DNA of 37,422 bases from Hyphomicrobiales bacterium. Its GTDB lineage: Bacteria > Pseudomonadota > Alphaproteobacteria > Rhizobiales > Methyloligellaceae. The notes beneath the pieces were generated by a model. The model was given only the letters and a program-made list of their open reading frames with translations, searched no databases and had not been told where the DNA came from. The position numbers and the translations under genes were made by a program. Below, piece after piece: positions 15,990 through 24,176 of this stretch (its first letter is position 1; each line of letters begins with the position of its first letter). The stretch is from positions 1 through 37,422 of the forward strand of contig JAJFHQ010000081.1 of NCBI GenBank assembly GCA_021775525.1. The letters are read 5' to 3'.

Positions 15990-16574
15990 CTACCCGGCCA
16001 AGGCCTCGCGGACAAGCTTGGCCTTGTCCGCATCCATCGGCAACTTCAGGGCTTCCGCATGACCCTGTTCTGACATCTTGCCCCAGGTCTTGCGCACGAT
16101 GCCAATGAGCTTTTCATGATCATGCTTCTTTGCGAATGCGCTGAAATAATGTTCCAGAAATACCAGGCAGGCCACATCTTCCAGCGCCTGCGCCTCCTCG
16201 TCACGCTTTATGCGCTCCTTGCGAATGAGTGACTGGACACGTGATATCGAGTCAGTTTTGAAGCCAGCTTTTTCCATCATCACGCCCGCTTCTTCCGCGT
16301 GCATGGCTTTCGCTGCATTGCGCCAGGCGTGGTAACCCTTCCGGTCCATCGGAAAATCAGCGCGTGCAAGTGTCCAGCGCTTGAGATGCTGGGCGTGTAC
16401 GGCAAGCATCAACTCCGGGCTGGCCTGTGGATAGACGCGGGCCAGGGTTTCACTCATGCGTTGCGAATAGATCAGTTCCGCCGGATGGTCCTGCCCATCT
16501 GCGCTGACCATGTTGGGGTCCTGAGCGTTGGCTTTATCAATTAGCGCTATTGCCACATCAAATGCTGAGGACAT
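15990..16574 (-). CDS. DUF4202 family protein
   Basis: A 194-residue soluble helical protein that I recognise as DUF4202, with family-typical stretches AIALIDKANAQDPN, YSQRMSETLARVYP, AVHAQHLKRWTLAR and VACLVFLEHYFSAF. Several conserved histidines (HAQH, KGYHAW) and acidic residues recall an HD-like metal-binding helical bundle, which is inference. In other bacteria DUF4202 genes often lie near siroheme or nitrite/sulfite reductase genes. That fits its position 40 bases upstream of a CbiX-like gene on the same strand. The biochemical function is not known to me. Confidence 0.8.
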   Translation of the reverse strand: MSSAFDVAIALIDKANAQDPNMVSADGQDHPAELIYSQRMSETLARVYPQASPELMLAVHAQHLKRWTLARADFPMDRKGYHAWRNAAKAMHAEEAGVMMEKAGFKTDSISRVQSLIRKERIKRDEEAQALEDVACLVFLEHYFSAFAKKHDHEKLIGIVRKTWGKMSEQGHAEALKLPMDADKAKLVREALAG

Positions 16575-16915
16575 TTATAATTGGCCCTGCCTTCTGGAAA
16601 TACATCACATGTCAAACCAGGAACGGTTCAGGGTCAGAACCCTAGCCGCATGAAGGGATTCGGGGAAGCCCGAATGACCATGCTTCGATGCACCTGGTCA
16701 CATAACCCAGACACAGGATACTCTGCACCATTGATAGTTACTGTCGATGACTATATCGATGGAATGAATTTGCGTTTTATGTCATAAAGCGCACTATGTG
16801 CGCAAAATTGACTTTGAACCTGGTTGGTATAGCAGGTTTTCTGACTCAGAAATGAATGCTCGAAACGCGGACCTTCCTGCAAGGATTAATCGCGCGTGGC
16901 ATCGACAGGACATAC
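16575..16915. other. Intergenic region between divergent DUF4202 and DUF47 genes
   Basis: About 340 bases between divergent genes, which must hold both promoters. A small hairpin, AGGGT-caga-ACCCT, lies at 16630-16643. A perfect inverted repeat, GCGCAC-tat-GTGCGC, lies at 16789-16803. TTGACT at 16808-16813 resembles a -35 box, but the TATAGC at 16828 is only 14 bases away. An ORF at 16581-16787 has no ribosome binding site and no recognisable content, so I do not call it a gene. Confidence 0.4.
16789..16803. promoter_or_regulatory. Perfect inverted repeat upstream of the DUF47-PiT genes
   Basis: GCGCAC-TAT-GTGCGC is a 6+6 palindrome, about 113 bases upstream of the DUF47 start and immediately ahead of TTGACT. 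It could be an operator for the sulfur/phosphate transport genes. No regulator can be named, and no second copy was noticed in the window. Confidence 0.3.
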
Positions 16916-17578
16916 ATGAGCCGTATCAAAAAATTGCGCCTGTTTGGCCGCACCAAGGATCTGGAAAGCCAGATCGATCAATTTCTCGACAAGCTGTCGG
17001 AGTCCACCGTCATGTTCCGGCTTGGCGTTCGCACCTACCTCAAAGAGGGCGCCAATGGCGAATTCGAGGTGAAACTCAAAGCCGTGAACGCGCTTGAAAG
17101 CGAGGCCGATGCCTTGCGGCGAATTATCGAGAAGGAGTTGTATACCCATACGCTCATTCCCGATGCGCGTGGTGATGTGCTGGGTCTGATCGAAACCCTT
17201 GATCACATGATGACCTTGTTCGAGGGGGCCCTTTGGGCAATCTCCATTGAGAAACCCGATATCCCGGAAGAGCATAAAGCGGGTTACCGAAAGCTCACCA
17301 ACATGGTCGTGCAGGCAGCGGATGCCCTTGTGCTTGCTGCCCGGTCCTTCTTCCGATCCCCCCATGCTGTCAGCGACTACAATCACAAGGTGATGGTCTA
17401 CGAGAAAGAGGCCGACAAGATCTCCACGCAGTTGAAGAGAGACATTTTCGATTCAGATCTGGAACTGGCGCAGAAAGCACATCTGCGAAATTTCGTCGAA
17501 CAGATCGACAATGTGGCCGACTGGGCGGAGGACGTCGCTGACCGCCTCGCCATCTACGCCATTAAGCGCACAGTCTAG
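16916..17578 (+). CDS. DUF47 (PhoU-like) protein, partner of the PiT permease
   Basis: A 220-residue all-helical protein of the DUF47/PhoU-like family. I chose ATG 16916 because AGGA lies five bases upstream; a frame open to 16856 lacks support. Family features are FRLGVRTYLKEG near the N-terminus, the EADALRRIIEKEL helix and the C-terminal IDNVADWAEDVADRLAIYAIKR, which contains the acidic metal-binding type motif. DUF47 proteins are commonly encoded directly before PiT permeases and are thought to regulate them. Here the permease starts six bases after the stop. Regulation could be through phosphate, although the genes that follow handle sulfur compounds. Confidence 0.88.
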   Translation: MSRIKKLRLFGRTKDLESQIDQFLDKLSESTVMFRLGVRTYLKEGANGEFEVKLKAVNALESEADALRRIIEKELYTHTLIPDARGDVLGLIETLDHMMTLFEGALWAISIEKPDIPEEHKAGYRKLTNMVVQAADALVLAARSFFRSPHAVSDYNHKVMVYEKEADKISTQLKRDIFDSDLELAQKAHLRNFVEQIDNVADWAEDVADRLAIYAIKRTV

Positions 17579-17584
17579 CACTCC

Positions 17585-18631
17585 ATGGAATTATCCGTCC
17601 TCATCTTCCTTTCCAGCGGGCTGTTTCTCGGCTGGGCGTTGGGTGCAAATGACGCTGCAAACGTGTTCGGCACGGCTGTGGGCACACGGATGGTGCGCTG
17701 GAGCACGGCGGCCATCATCTGTTCCATTTTCGTGGTTCTGGGTGCGGCCGTCAGTGGTGCGGGTGCATCACACACGCTAGGCAAGCTGGGGGCGATCTCC
17801 GCCCTGCCCGGCGCATTCATGACCGCGCTCGCAGCCGCCATGGCGGTCTTTTTCATGACCAAATCGGGACTGGCGGTTTCCACCAGCCAGGCGATCGTCG
17901 GAGGCATTGTCGGCTGGAACCTGTTTTCCGGGCAGCCCACAGACACGAAAATCCTGAGCACCATTGTCAGCACCTGGGTTCTTTGTCCGGTCCTGTCCGC
18001 CATCATAGCGGTCATCCTGTACAAGGCCCTGCATCTCTACCTGCGCCAGGCCCAGTTGCACCTGGTACGAACGGACGCCTATCTGCGCATGGGGCTTCTG
18101 ATTGCGGGAGCCTTCGGCGCCTACGCGCTCGGCGCAAACAACATCGCCAACGTAGTGGGAGTGTTCATTCCGGCAACCCCCTTCCCGGAATTACAGTTCG
18201 GGGGGATTACTTTCTCTGCTGCGCAGCAACTGTTCCTGATCGGCGGGCTGGCAATCGCTGTCGGCGTGTTGACCTATTCGAAGGGCGTGATGTTAACCGT
18301 CGGTGGTTCACTCGGTCGCATTTCGCCGGTCGCCGCCTTTATAGCCGTCGTCTCCCACTCCATCGTTCTGTTTGCATTCGCCTCGCGCGGGCTCGAAGCC
18401 TGGTTGCTGTCGATGGGTCTGCCCACCATTCCACTGGTGCCCGTGTCCAGTTCGCAGGCCGTCGTCGGCGCGGTGGTGGGCATCGCCATTCTCCAGGGTG
18501 CGGTGGGCATTCGCTGGCGCGTGCTTGGCAATATCGTGCTTGGCTGGCTGGCGACACCGGTCATGGCCTGCGCCATCTGTTACTTCGGGCTGTTTTTCCT
18601 GCAAAATGTTTTCGGCCAGACGGTGTTCTAG
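17585..18631 (+). CDS. PiT-family inorganic anion (phosphate or sulfate) permease
   Basis: A 348-residue membrane protein of the inorganic phosphate transporter family with about ten membrane segments. Both internally repeated signatures are present: GANDAANVFGTAVGT near the N-terminus and GANNIANVVGVF in the second half, each with the conserved GAN(D/N). The second signature has Asn where many phosphate members have Asp. A short central loop separates the halves. Some PiT members, such as CysP of Bacillus, carry sulfate. The rhodanese and thiosulfate-permease genes downstream make a sulfur oxyanion a real alternative to phosphate. The start lies six bases after the DUF47 stop and has no strong ribosome binding site, so coupling is likely. 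Confidence 0.85.
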   Translation: MELSVLIFLSSGLFLGWALGANDAANVFGTAVGTRMVRWSTAAIICSIFVVLGAAVSGAGASHTLGKLGAISALPGAFMTALAAAMAVFFMTKSGLAVSTSQAIVGGIVGWNLFSGQPTDTKILSTIVSTWVLCPVLSAIIAVILYKALHLYLRQAQLHLVRTDAYLRMGLLIAGAFGAYALGANNIANVVGVFIPATPFPELQFGGITFSAAQQLFLIGGLAIAVGVLTYSKGVMLTVGGSLGRISPVAAFIAVVSHSIVLFAFASRGLEAWLLSMGLPTIPLVPVSSSQAVVGAVVGIAILQGAVGIRWRVLGNIVLGWLATPVMACAICYFGLFFLQNVFGQTVF

Positions 18632-18691
18632 AAATACCTGTCCATCGTGCGGACTGGATGACATTTGACCATCTGGGCCCTAAAATGGACT

Positions 18692-18707
18692 GGAATTCTG
18701 GAATTCC
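18692..18707. promoter_or_regulatory. Palindrome upstream of the rhodanese-YeeE genes
   Basis: GGAATT-CTGG-AATTCC is a perfect 6+6 inverted repeat; it also reads as two direct copies of GGAATTC. It lies in the 132-base gap after the permease and about 57 bases before the rhodanese ATG, a suitable place for an operator. Persulfide-sensing ArsR-type repressors are known to control rhodanese/YeeE genes and bind short AT-rich dyads, but no such regulator gene is in the window. Confidence 0.3.
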
Positions 18708-18763
18708 GCGCGGGTGCCTGTACATGAGAGTGTCAGCCACTCGCCGGTTTAGGAGGTAATACA

Positions 18764-19747
18764 ATGAGAATTTCCATGCGCACCGCCCTTGGCAGTTTAA
18801 CAATTTTACTAGCCGTGTGCCTCATGCCCCTGTCCCTGGCCAGGGCAGACGCATTGAAACCACTTGTCGACATTGCATGGCTGAAGAACAACTACATCAG
18901 CACAAACGTCGTGGTGCTGGATGTTCGCGGCCAGTTTGCCAAGGTCAAAGAAAAGGAATTCGCCGCGGGCCACATACCCGGTTCCATTTGGGCACCTTAT
19001 CAGGGCAAGTGGCGCACCAAGCGCGGAGACGTTGTCGGTGTGCTCCCTCCTGTAGAAAAAATATCGGCCTATATCGGTTCGCTCGGCGTATCCAACGACA
19101 AGACCGTAGTCATCGTGCCAGGCGGTCTCAGCGCCCTGGAATTCGGTTCAGCAGCTTACGTCTACTGGTCATTCAAATATCTTGGGCATGACAAGGTGGC
19201 GATCCTCGATGGCGGCTACAAGGCCTGGACGGCGGACAAATCCAACCCCGTCCAGCAGGGTGTCAACAAACCTTATCCCGCGAGCTTTAATCCGAATGTA
19301 CGCGCCAACCTTCTTGCCTCCACGGAAGCCGTGAACAAGAACCTGAAGGACGGTACCGTTTATGTCGATGCGCGCCCCGCCAGCCAGTATCACGGTTTGA
19401 AAAAACATCCCAAGGCCGTGCGTTTCGGTCGCCTGCCAGGTGCAGTTCAACTGGATCAGTCGGTCTTCTATGACCCAAAGACGAACCGCCTGAAAAATAT
19501 CAGCGCGCTCCAGAGCCTGCTGCCGGATAATGTGAAGAACAAGGACGCTAAGGTTGTGAGTTATTGCAACACGGGACACTGGGCTTCCACGAACTGGTTC
19601 GTGATGTCGGAGCTTCTCGGCCACAAGAATGTCACTTTGTATGACGATTCCATGGTGGGCTGGACACGCCAGGCGTCGCTGCCGATGGATAGCGACCGGA
19701 CCCGCTGGCACGACATTCAGGACTGGTGGAACAACCTCACCAAGTAG
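18764..19747 (+). CDS. Periplasmic sulfurtransferase with two rhodanese domains
   Basis: A 327-residue protein with a signal peptide (RTALGSLTILLAVCLMPLS, cut near ARADA) and two rhodanese domains. The N-terminal domain (LDVRGQFAKV, AGHIPGSIWAPY) has IVPGGLSALEFG where the catalytic cysteine loop should be, so it is inactive. The C-terminal domain holds the catalytic C268 in SYCNTGHWAST, after DARPASQYHG and GRLPGAVQLD. Such proteins transfer sulfane sulfur from thiosulfate. GGAGG lies in an ideal position before the ATG. The next gene, nine bases away, encodes a thiosulfate-permease-like protein, so the pair likely processes or delivers thiosulfate sulfur from the periplasm. Confidence 0.9.
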   Translation: MRISMRTALGSLTILLAVCLMPLSLARADALKPLVDIAWLKNNYISTNVVVLDVRGQFAKVKEKEFAAGHIPGSIWAPYQGKWRTKRGDVVGVLPPVEKISAYIGSLGVSNDKTVVIVPGGLSALEFGSAAYVYWSFKYLGHDKVAILDGGYKAWTADKSNPVQQGVNKPYPASFNPNVRANLLASTEAVNKNLKDGTVYVDARPASQYHGLKKHPKAVRFGRLPGAVQLDQSVFYDPKTNRLKNISALQSLLPDNVKNKDAKVVSYCNTGHWASTNWFVMSELLGHKNVTLYDDSMVGWTRQASLPMDSDRTRWHDIQDWWNNLTK

Positions 19748-19756
19748 GAAAGCATC

Positions 19757-20950
19757 GTGACAGCACTAGCGCGATCCGGGGATACGCTGCGAGAGCGCCC
19801 TTCGGTCGACATGTCTGTGGCGTTATTCGCCGCAAGCATCCTCGCGGTCGGCGCCCTCATCATCGGCGTCGAGGTCTCGGTTCGCATGGCCGCGCTCTAT
19901 CTCATCGGCGGAGGGCTGGGCGTGGCCCTGCTGCATGGCGCATTCGGCTTTACCGCAGGATGGCGGCGCATCGTCACTCATGGTGACGGACGGGGCATGC
20001 GTGCCCAACTGATCGTCATTGCCCTGACCATGCTGGTCTTCATCCCGCTGATAAATGGCGTCCTTCCAGACCTGTCCCTCACAGGCGCCATCGCCCCGGT
20101 GGGGGCATCTCTCATATTGGGCTCCTTCGTGTTTGGTCTGGGAATGCAACTCGGCAATGGCTGCGGATCAGGTACGCTATTTACATTGGGTGGAGGGTCT
20201 CAGCGCATGCTGCTAACTCTCGTCGCTTTTATTGCCGGCTCGGTTGTCGGCTCCATACATCTTCCCTGGTGGCTCGGCCAGGTGGGCACCGACCCGGTCA
20301 ATCTGGCAAAAATATTCACGATTCCCGGCGCCATTCTTCTTCAAGCGGTTATTCTGGCCGCAATCGGATGGTGGACACTCCGGCGCGAACGTTCAGCGGG
20401 GTACAAAGCTGAAACCCTGTCGGAAAGCCCTCTGAGCATTCGATTGTTCCGGGGACCCTGGACCTTTTTCTGGTCCGGCATGGCGCTGGTCGTCCTCAAT
20501 ATCGCGACACTGCTGCTCGCCGGACATCCCTGGACCATCACTTACGGGTTTGCTGTGTGGGGCGCAAAATTTGCGCAAGGGATCGGGTTTGACATGAGCC
20601 AGTTCGAGTTCTGGACATGGCCAAAGGCCTCAACATCGCTAAGCAATTCCATTCTGGCGGATGTTACGTCAGTGATGAATTTTGGGCTGATCGCCGGAGC
20701 TATGCTGGCAGCGGGACTGGCAGGCACATTTGCCTCACCTGTAAAGCTCTCGGGCAAGTCCGCGGCGGGCGCTATCATCGGCGGACTTCTGATGGGCTAT
20801 GGCGCACGACTTGCGTTCGGATGCAACATCGGCGCATTTCTCGGCGGCATCGCATCGGGAAGCCTGCATGGCTGGGTGTGGTTTCTGTTTGCTTTTGCTG
20901 GCACTCTTGCCGGTATAAAACTGAGACCCTATTTTGGCTTGGGTAACTAA
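19757..20950 (+). CDS. YeeE/YedE-family (TsuA-like) thiosulfate permease
   Basis: A 397-residue membrane protein with about nine or ten segments. The family's cysteine-bearing motifs are both present: GNGCGSGTLFTLGGG with C136, and LAFGCNIGAFLGGIASGSLHG with C356. In TsuA these cysteines line the path that passes thiosulfate. The start is GTG 19757 with AGGAAA upstream. The gene is preceded by a periplasmic rhodanese and followed by a small cysteine-rich protein; this group resembles thiosulfate uptake units in which a sulfur carrier or rhodanese works with the permease. Transport of another sulfur species, such as polysulfide, is possible. Confidence 0.88.
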   Translation: MTALARSGDTLRERPSVDMSVALFAASILAVGALIIGVEVSVRMAALYLIGGGLGVALLHGAFGFTAGWRRIVTHGDGRGMRAQLIVIALTMLVFIPLINGVLPDLSLTGAIAPVGASLILGSFVFGLGMQLGNGCGSGTLFTLGGGSQRMLLTLVAFIAGSVVGSIHLPWWLGQVGTDPVNLAKIFTIPGAILLQAVILAAIGWWTLRRERSAGYKAETLSESPLSIRLFRGPWTFFWSGMALVVLNIATLLLAGHPWTITYGFAVWGAKFAQGIGFDMSQFEFWTWPKASTSLSNSILADVTSVMNFGLIAGAMLAAGLAGTFASPVKLSGKSAAGAIIGGLLMGYGARLAFGCNIGAFLGGIASGSLHGWVWFLFAFAGTLAGIKLRPYFGLGN

Positions 20951-20965
20951 CAGGGAATGACAGGT

Positions 20966-21124
20966 ATGGGAATCAGCGCCCGGAAAATTCTGTTTGCCTT
21001 CCTGCTTAGCGGATTGAGCCTGATCGCTATCGATCATCTGGCAAGCCCGCCGCTGTCAGCGGTTGCGAGTGTGGACGAAAACGCCTGCGCCCCCTGCGGT
21101 GCACCCTGCCCTTCGACCCGCTGA
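20966..21124 (+). CDS. 52-residue membrane-anchored cysteine-rich small protein
   Basis: A small gene 15 bases after the permease stop, from ATG 20966 to TGA 21122-21124. An alternative in-frame ATG is at 20957; 20966 has GGGA nine bases upstream. The product has a basic start (MGISARK), one membrane or signal segment (ILFAFLLSGLSLIAI) and a short external tail with three cysteines, ACAPCGAPCPSTR. The CxxCxxxC pattern next to a thiosulfate permease and a rhodanese suggests a sulfur-carrying, metal-binding or thiol role on the periplasmic side. This is inference from context. I know of no named family, and the gene ends five bases before the convergent phnW stop. Confidence 0.65.
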   Translation: MGISARKILFAFLLSGLSLIAIDHLASPPLSAVASVDENACAPCGAPCPSTR

Positions 21125-21128
21125 TTTG

Positions 21129-22334
21129 TCAGCTTTCCTGGCGCTCAGCCGGTCTGCAATCCTTCACACCCATAACCTTGAGGGCGTCCTCCACGGCGGT
21201 GAGAAGCTGCCTCATCACGTGCTCATCTAACTGGCCGATACACCCGATGCGGAAGCTCTCCGCCTCCGTAAGCTTGCCCGGGTAGATGATGAATTTGCGT
21301 GCTTTCAGTTCGTCGTAAAAGCGTGTGAAGGAGAAATTCTTATCAACCGGACAGAAGAATGTCGTGATGATGGGAGACAGCCATTCATCTTCCAGCAGGG
21401 TTGAGAAGCCGAGCTCGCGCATGCCCTCCACCATCACTTCACGGTTGCGGCTATAGCGCGCCAGACGGCCAGGCACTCCGCCCTCTTCCTCGTGCTGGAG
21501 CAGGGCCTCGCGAAACGCCACCACGGAATGGGTTGGCGGGGTGAAACGCCACTGGCTCGTGCGGTTCATGTAGGCCCACTGGTCATGCACATCGAGACTG
21601 AGCGAATGGCTGCGGCCTTCAGCTTCCGCCAGAGCCGTTTCCTTTGCAACGACGAAGCCAAAGCCCGGCACACCTTCGATGCATTTGTTGGCCGACGATA
21701 CCATCGCCTCAAACGGCACGTCGGAAACATCCAGCGGCACTGCGCCAAATGCGCTCATGGCATCCACCAGCAGGCGGCGGCCATGTTTCATGACCACATC
21801 GGAAATACCCTGCAGGGGATTGAGAATGCCAGAACTCGTCTCGCAATGAATAGCGACCACATCGGTGACTTCCGGGTGGCGGTTGAGCAGATCATCAACT
21901 TCCTCCGGCAAAGGCGGGAGATAGTCGCCCTTGTCGAGCTTGATATAATCTCGCCCCAGATATTGCAGTGTCTTGGCGGCGCGCTGCCCATAAGCTCCGT
22001 TCATGAGAACCAGCGCCCAACCGTCCTTGGGAATGAAAGACGACAGCATGGCCTCGACGCAGTAGGTCCCGCTGCCCTGGAGCGGCACGCAATCATATGT
22101 TTCACCACCTCCAACCATGGTGATGAGACGGCGGCGAATGTCGGCGGTTACCTCGTTAAACTCGACATCCCACGAGCCCCAGTCATGCAGCATCGCTTCT
22201 TTTGTACGGCGTGACGTGGTGAGTGGACCCGGGGTCAGCAGGTAAGGATCATCCGCTTCTGGAAGAGCATCTGTCTGAACTTCCACCAATTCGGCCATGG
22301 GATCATTCTCTCGGCTTCTGCGCATTGCGGTCAT
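21129..22334 (-). CDS. phnW: 2-aminoethylphosphonate-pyruvate transaminase
   Basis: A PLP enzyme of about 400 residues that converts 2-aminoethylphosphonate and pyruvate to phosphonoacetaldehyde and alanine. Typical PhnW features are DPYLLTPGPLTTSRRTKEAML near the N-terminus, QGSGTYCVEA, the DAMSAFGAVPLD segment with the PLP-contacting Asp, and the PLP lysine in SSANKCIEGVPGFGF. The start is uncertain. ATG 22334 has AGAGG nine bases upstream, and ATGs at 22325 and 22298 are alternatives; conserved sequence begins after about residue 25. It lies downstream of a matching ABC transporter on the same strand, with a 114-base gap that may hold its own promoter. A closely related Ala/Ser-glyoxylate transaminase is much less likely. 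Confidence 0.92.
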   Translation of the reverse strand: MTAMRRSRENDPMAELVEVQTDALPEADDPYLLTPGPLTTSRRTKEAMLHDWGSWDVEFNEVTADIRRRLITMVGGGETYDCVPLQGSGTYCVEAMLSSFIPKDGWALVLMNGAYGQRAAKTLQYLGRDYIKLDKGDYLPPLPEEVDDLLNRHPEVTDVVAIHCETSSGILNPLQGISDVVMKHGRRLLVDAMSAFGAVPLDVSDVPFEAMVSSANKCIEGVPGFGFVVAKETALAEAEGRSHSLSLDVHDQWAYMNRTSQWRFTPPTHSVVAFREALLQHEEEGGVPGRLARYSRNREVMVEGMRELGFSTLLEDEWLSPIITTFFCPVDKNFSFTRFYDELKARKFIIYPGKLTEAESFRIGCIGQLDEHVMRQLLTAVEDALKVMGVKDCRPAERQES

Positions 22335-22404
22335 CTGTTCCAGCCTCTGGCAATTCAATCAAGGAAGTGCAGTTTCGCCCATAGCACTGCCATAACTCAA
22401 ATCG

Positions 22405-22426
22405 CTATATTCAATGTGTAATATAG
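22405..22426. promoter_or_regulatory. Palindrome in the permease-phnW gap
   Basis: CTATATT-caatgtgt-AATATAG is a perfect 7+7 inverted repeat in the gap upstream of phnW. Its AT-rich dyad with a wide spacer is compatible with a LysR-type operator or an internal promoter element. It has no T-run, so it is not a good terminator. The LysR gene at 26783 is a candidate regulator. Confidence 0.35.
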
Positions 22427-22448
22427 GTTCAGACGATAGTACGAATTA

Positions 22449-24176
22449 CTAGCCGGACCGCGTGCGCCATGCGGAATGACGCCTGTTTAGTCCGCGCATC
22501 AGCAAACCGTGCAGCAGCCTCACGGTTATCGATGTTGCGACAATCACCATCGCCATGGCCGCCGCTTCCGCCTGGTCGCCCACATCATCCAGGTTCAGCA
22601 CCGTAATCGCCGCCAGCTTTGTGTCTGGTGAATACAGGAATACGACCGCCGACACCGTCGTCATGGCATTGACGAAAAGGTACATCATGACATCGGAAAT
22701 CGCAGGCAGGCAGATAGGCACATGCACCTTCATCATGGTTTTGTAGAACGGCACCTGGAGCGATGCGGAAACCGACTCGAACTCCTTGTCGATCTGCTTG
22801 AGCGCTGTGAGCATGGTCAAATGGCTAACTGTGTAGAAATGGACGATCGTACAGACCACCAGAATAGCCAGGGTTCCATAGAATGCGGAGAGTGGATTTT
22901 CCGGCACCGAGAAGAAAAACACGTAGGCCAGACCCAGCACCAGCCCCGGCACTGCCATAGGCAAAATGGCCAGCATGTGGAACAGGGCGCGCAACTTCGG
23001 GAAGCTTTGCCCCTTCTCGACCAGATATGCGCCGAGAAAGATGATGATGACGCCGATCACGGCAGTGAACCCTGCCATCTTCAGGGAGTTGAAGAAGGAT
23101 GACCAGCCATTCGGGTCGACCGCGTCAAAATCGTAATGCGCCAGTGTAAAGCTCATGTCATAGGGCCAGAACGTGACGAAAGATGCGAACGCCGCCATGC
23201 CCAATATGCCGATCAGGAAAACCGACATCATGATGCAGAAGATGAGCAGAGCGGTATCCCGGGTCTTGTGCGGTTTGGGATGATATGGCACGGCTCGCGC
23301 CGAGAGCAGGGCCACCTGTTTCTTCTGTACATGCCGGTCGATGGTGAATGAGAAGACAGCCGGGATGAGCAGCACCAGCCCGACGACCGCTCCCATGGAG
23401 AAATTCTGCTGGCCCACGACCTGCTTGTAGATGTCGGTCGCCAGCACATTATATTGCCCGCCAATGACCTTCGGCACGCCGAAGTCAGTAATCGTGAGGG
23501 TGAAGGCCACGACCGCAGCTGACACGATGCCGTAGATGGCACCGGGCAGGGTCACGGTGAAGAAGACGCGGACAGGTTTGGTATCAAGCGCCTCGGCGGC
23601 CTCGTAAAGCCTCGCGTCGGTGGTCGACAGTGCCGTCACCATAATCATCATCACATGGGGAAAAATATAGAACACCATGGCGATCATGATACCGATGGGC
23701 CCGTAGATGCTCTCGCCAAAGAGCAACCCTTTCATAATCCCCTGGTTGCCGAACAGGTAAATTAGCGAAATGGCCGGCAGCAGCGAAGGCGCCAGGATCG
23801 GTATCGTGGCAATGGCCCGAAACCCCCGCTTGAACGGCATGCAGGTGCGCGTCAGCCCATAGGCGAAAATAAAAGCAAGCGTGCAGGAGATGACCATTGT
23901 CAGAAGGGCAATGGTCAAGGAGTTGGTAATCGACTGCACCAACCCGACAGAGGCAAAATACTCTGCGAAATTGTCTAGACCGACGAAATTGCCCTTGTCG
24001 TCTTCGACACTTTTTTTCAGCAACGCGTAGAGCGGCAGCGCCATAAACGCGACCAGAGCAATGATGATTGCGGAGACCCCGCCCAGCAAAGCCCAGGCTT
24101 CAACACCACCATTGTGCAGCCGCGCCCAGCGCGTGGACGACTCCCCTTTGGGGACGGGTATATCGGCAGCGCTCAT
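22449..24176 (-). CDS. ABC transporter permease for 2-aminoethylphosphonate (two fused permease halves)
   Basis: A 575-residue membrane protein with about twelve segments, containing two binding-protein-dependent permease domains in one chain. This resembles the PhnU2 or FbpB-type long permeases. The EAA-like coupling loops are recognisable around YEAAEALDTKPVRVFF in the first half and FESVSASLQVPFYKTM in the second. The ATG overlaps the ATPase stop as ATGA, so translation is coupled. With the ATPase and binding protein it forms a complete importer, and phnW directly downstream assigns the substrate with fair confidence. Other aminophosphonates such as 1-hydroxy or N-methyl forms are possible. 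Confidence 0.88.
   Translation of the reverse strand: MSAADIPVPKGESSTRWARLHNGGVEAWALLGGVSAIIIALVAFMALPLYALLKKSVEDDKGNFVGLDNFAEYFASVGLVQSITNSLTIALLTMVISCTLAFIFAYGLTRTCMPFKRGFRAIATIPILAPSLLPAISLIYLFGNQGIMKGLLFGESIYGPIGIMIAMVFYIFPHVMMIMVTALSTTDARLYEAAEALDTKPVRVFFTVTLPGAIYGIVSAAVVAFTLTITDFGVPKVIGGQYNVLATDIYKQVVGQQNFSMGAVVGLVLLIPAVFSFTIDRHVQKKQVALLSARAVPYHPKPHKTRDTALLIFCIMMSVFLIGILGMAAFASFVTFWPYDMSFTLAHYDFDAVDPNGWSSFFNSLKMAGFTAVIGVIIIFLGAYLVEKGQSFPKLRALFHMLAILPMAVPGLVLGLAYVFFFSVPENPLSAFYGTLAILVVCTIVHFYTVSHLTMLTALKQIDKEFESVSASLQVPFYKTMMKVHVPICLPAISDVMMYLFVNAMTTVSAVVFLYSPDTKLAAITVLNLDDVGDQAEAAAMAMVIVATSITVRLLHGLLMRGLNRRHSAWRTRSG

Noticed and set aside
16581..16787. Plus-strand ORF of 68 codons in the DUF4202-DUF47 gap
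   Set aside because: It starts at TTG without a ribosome binding site, and its content resembles no protein. The region more likely holds promoters.
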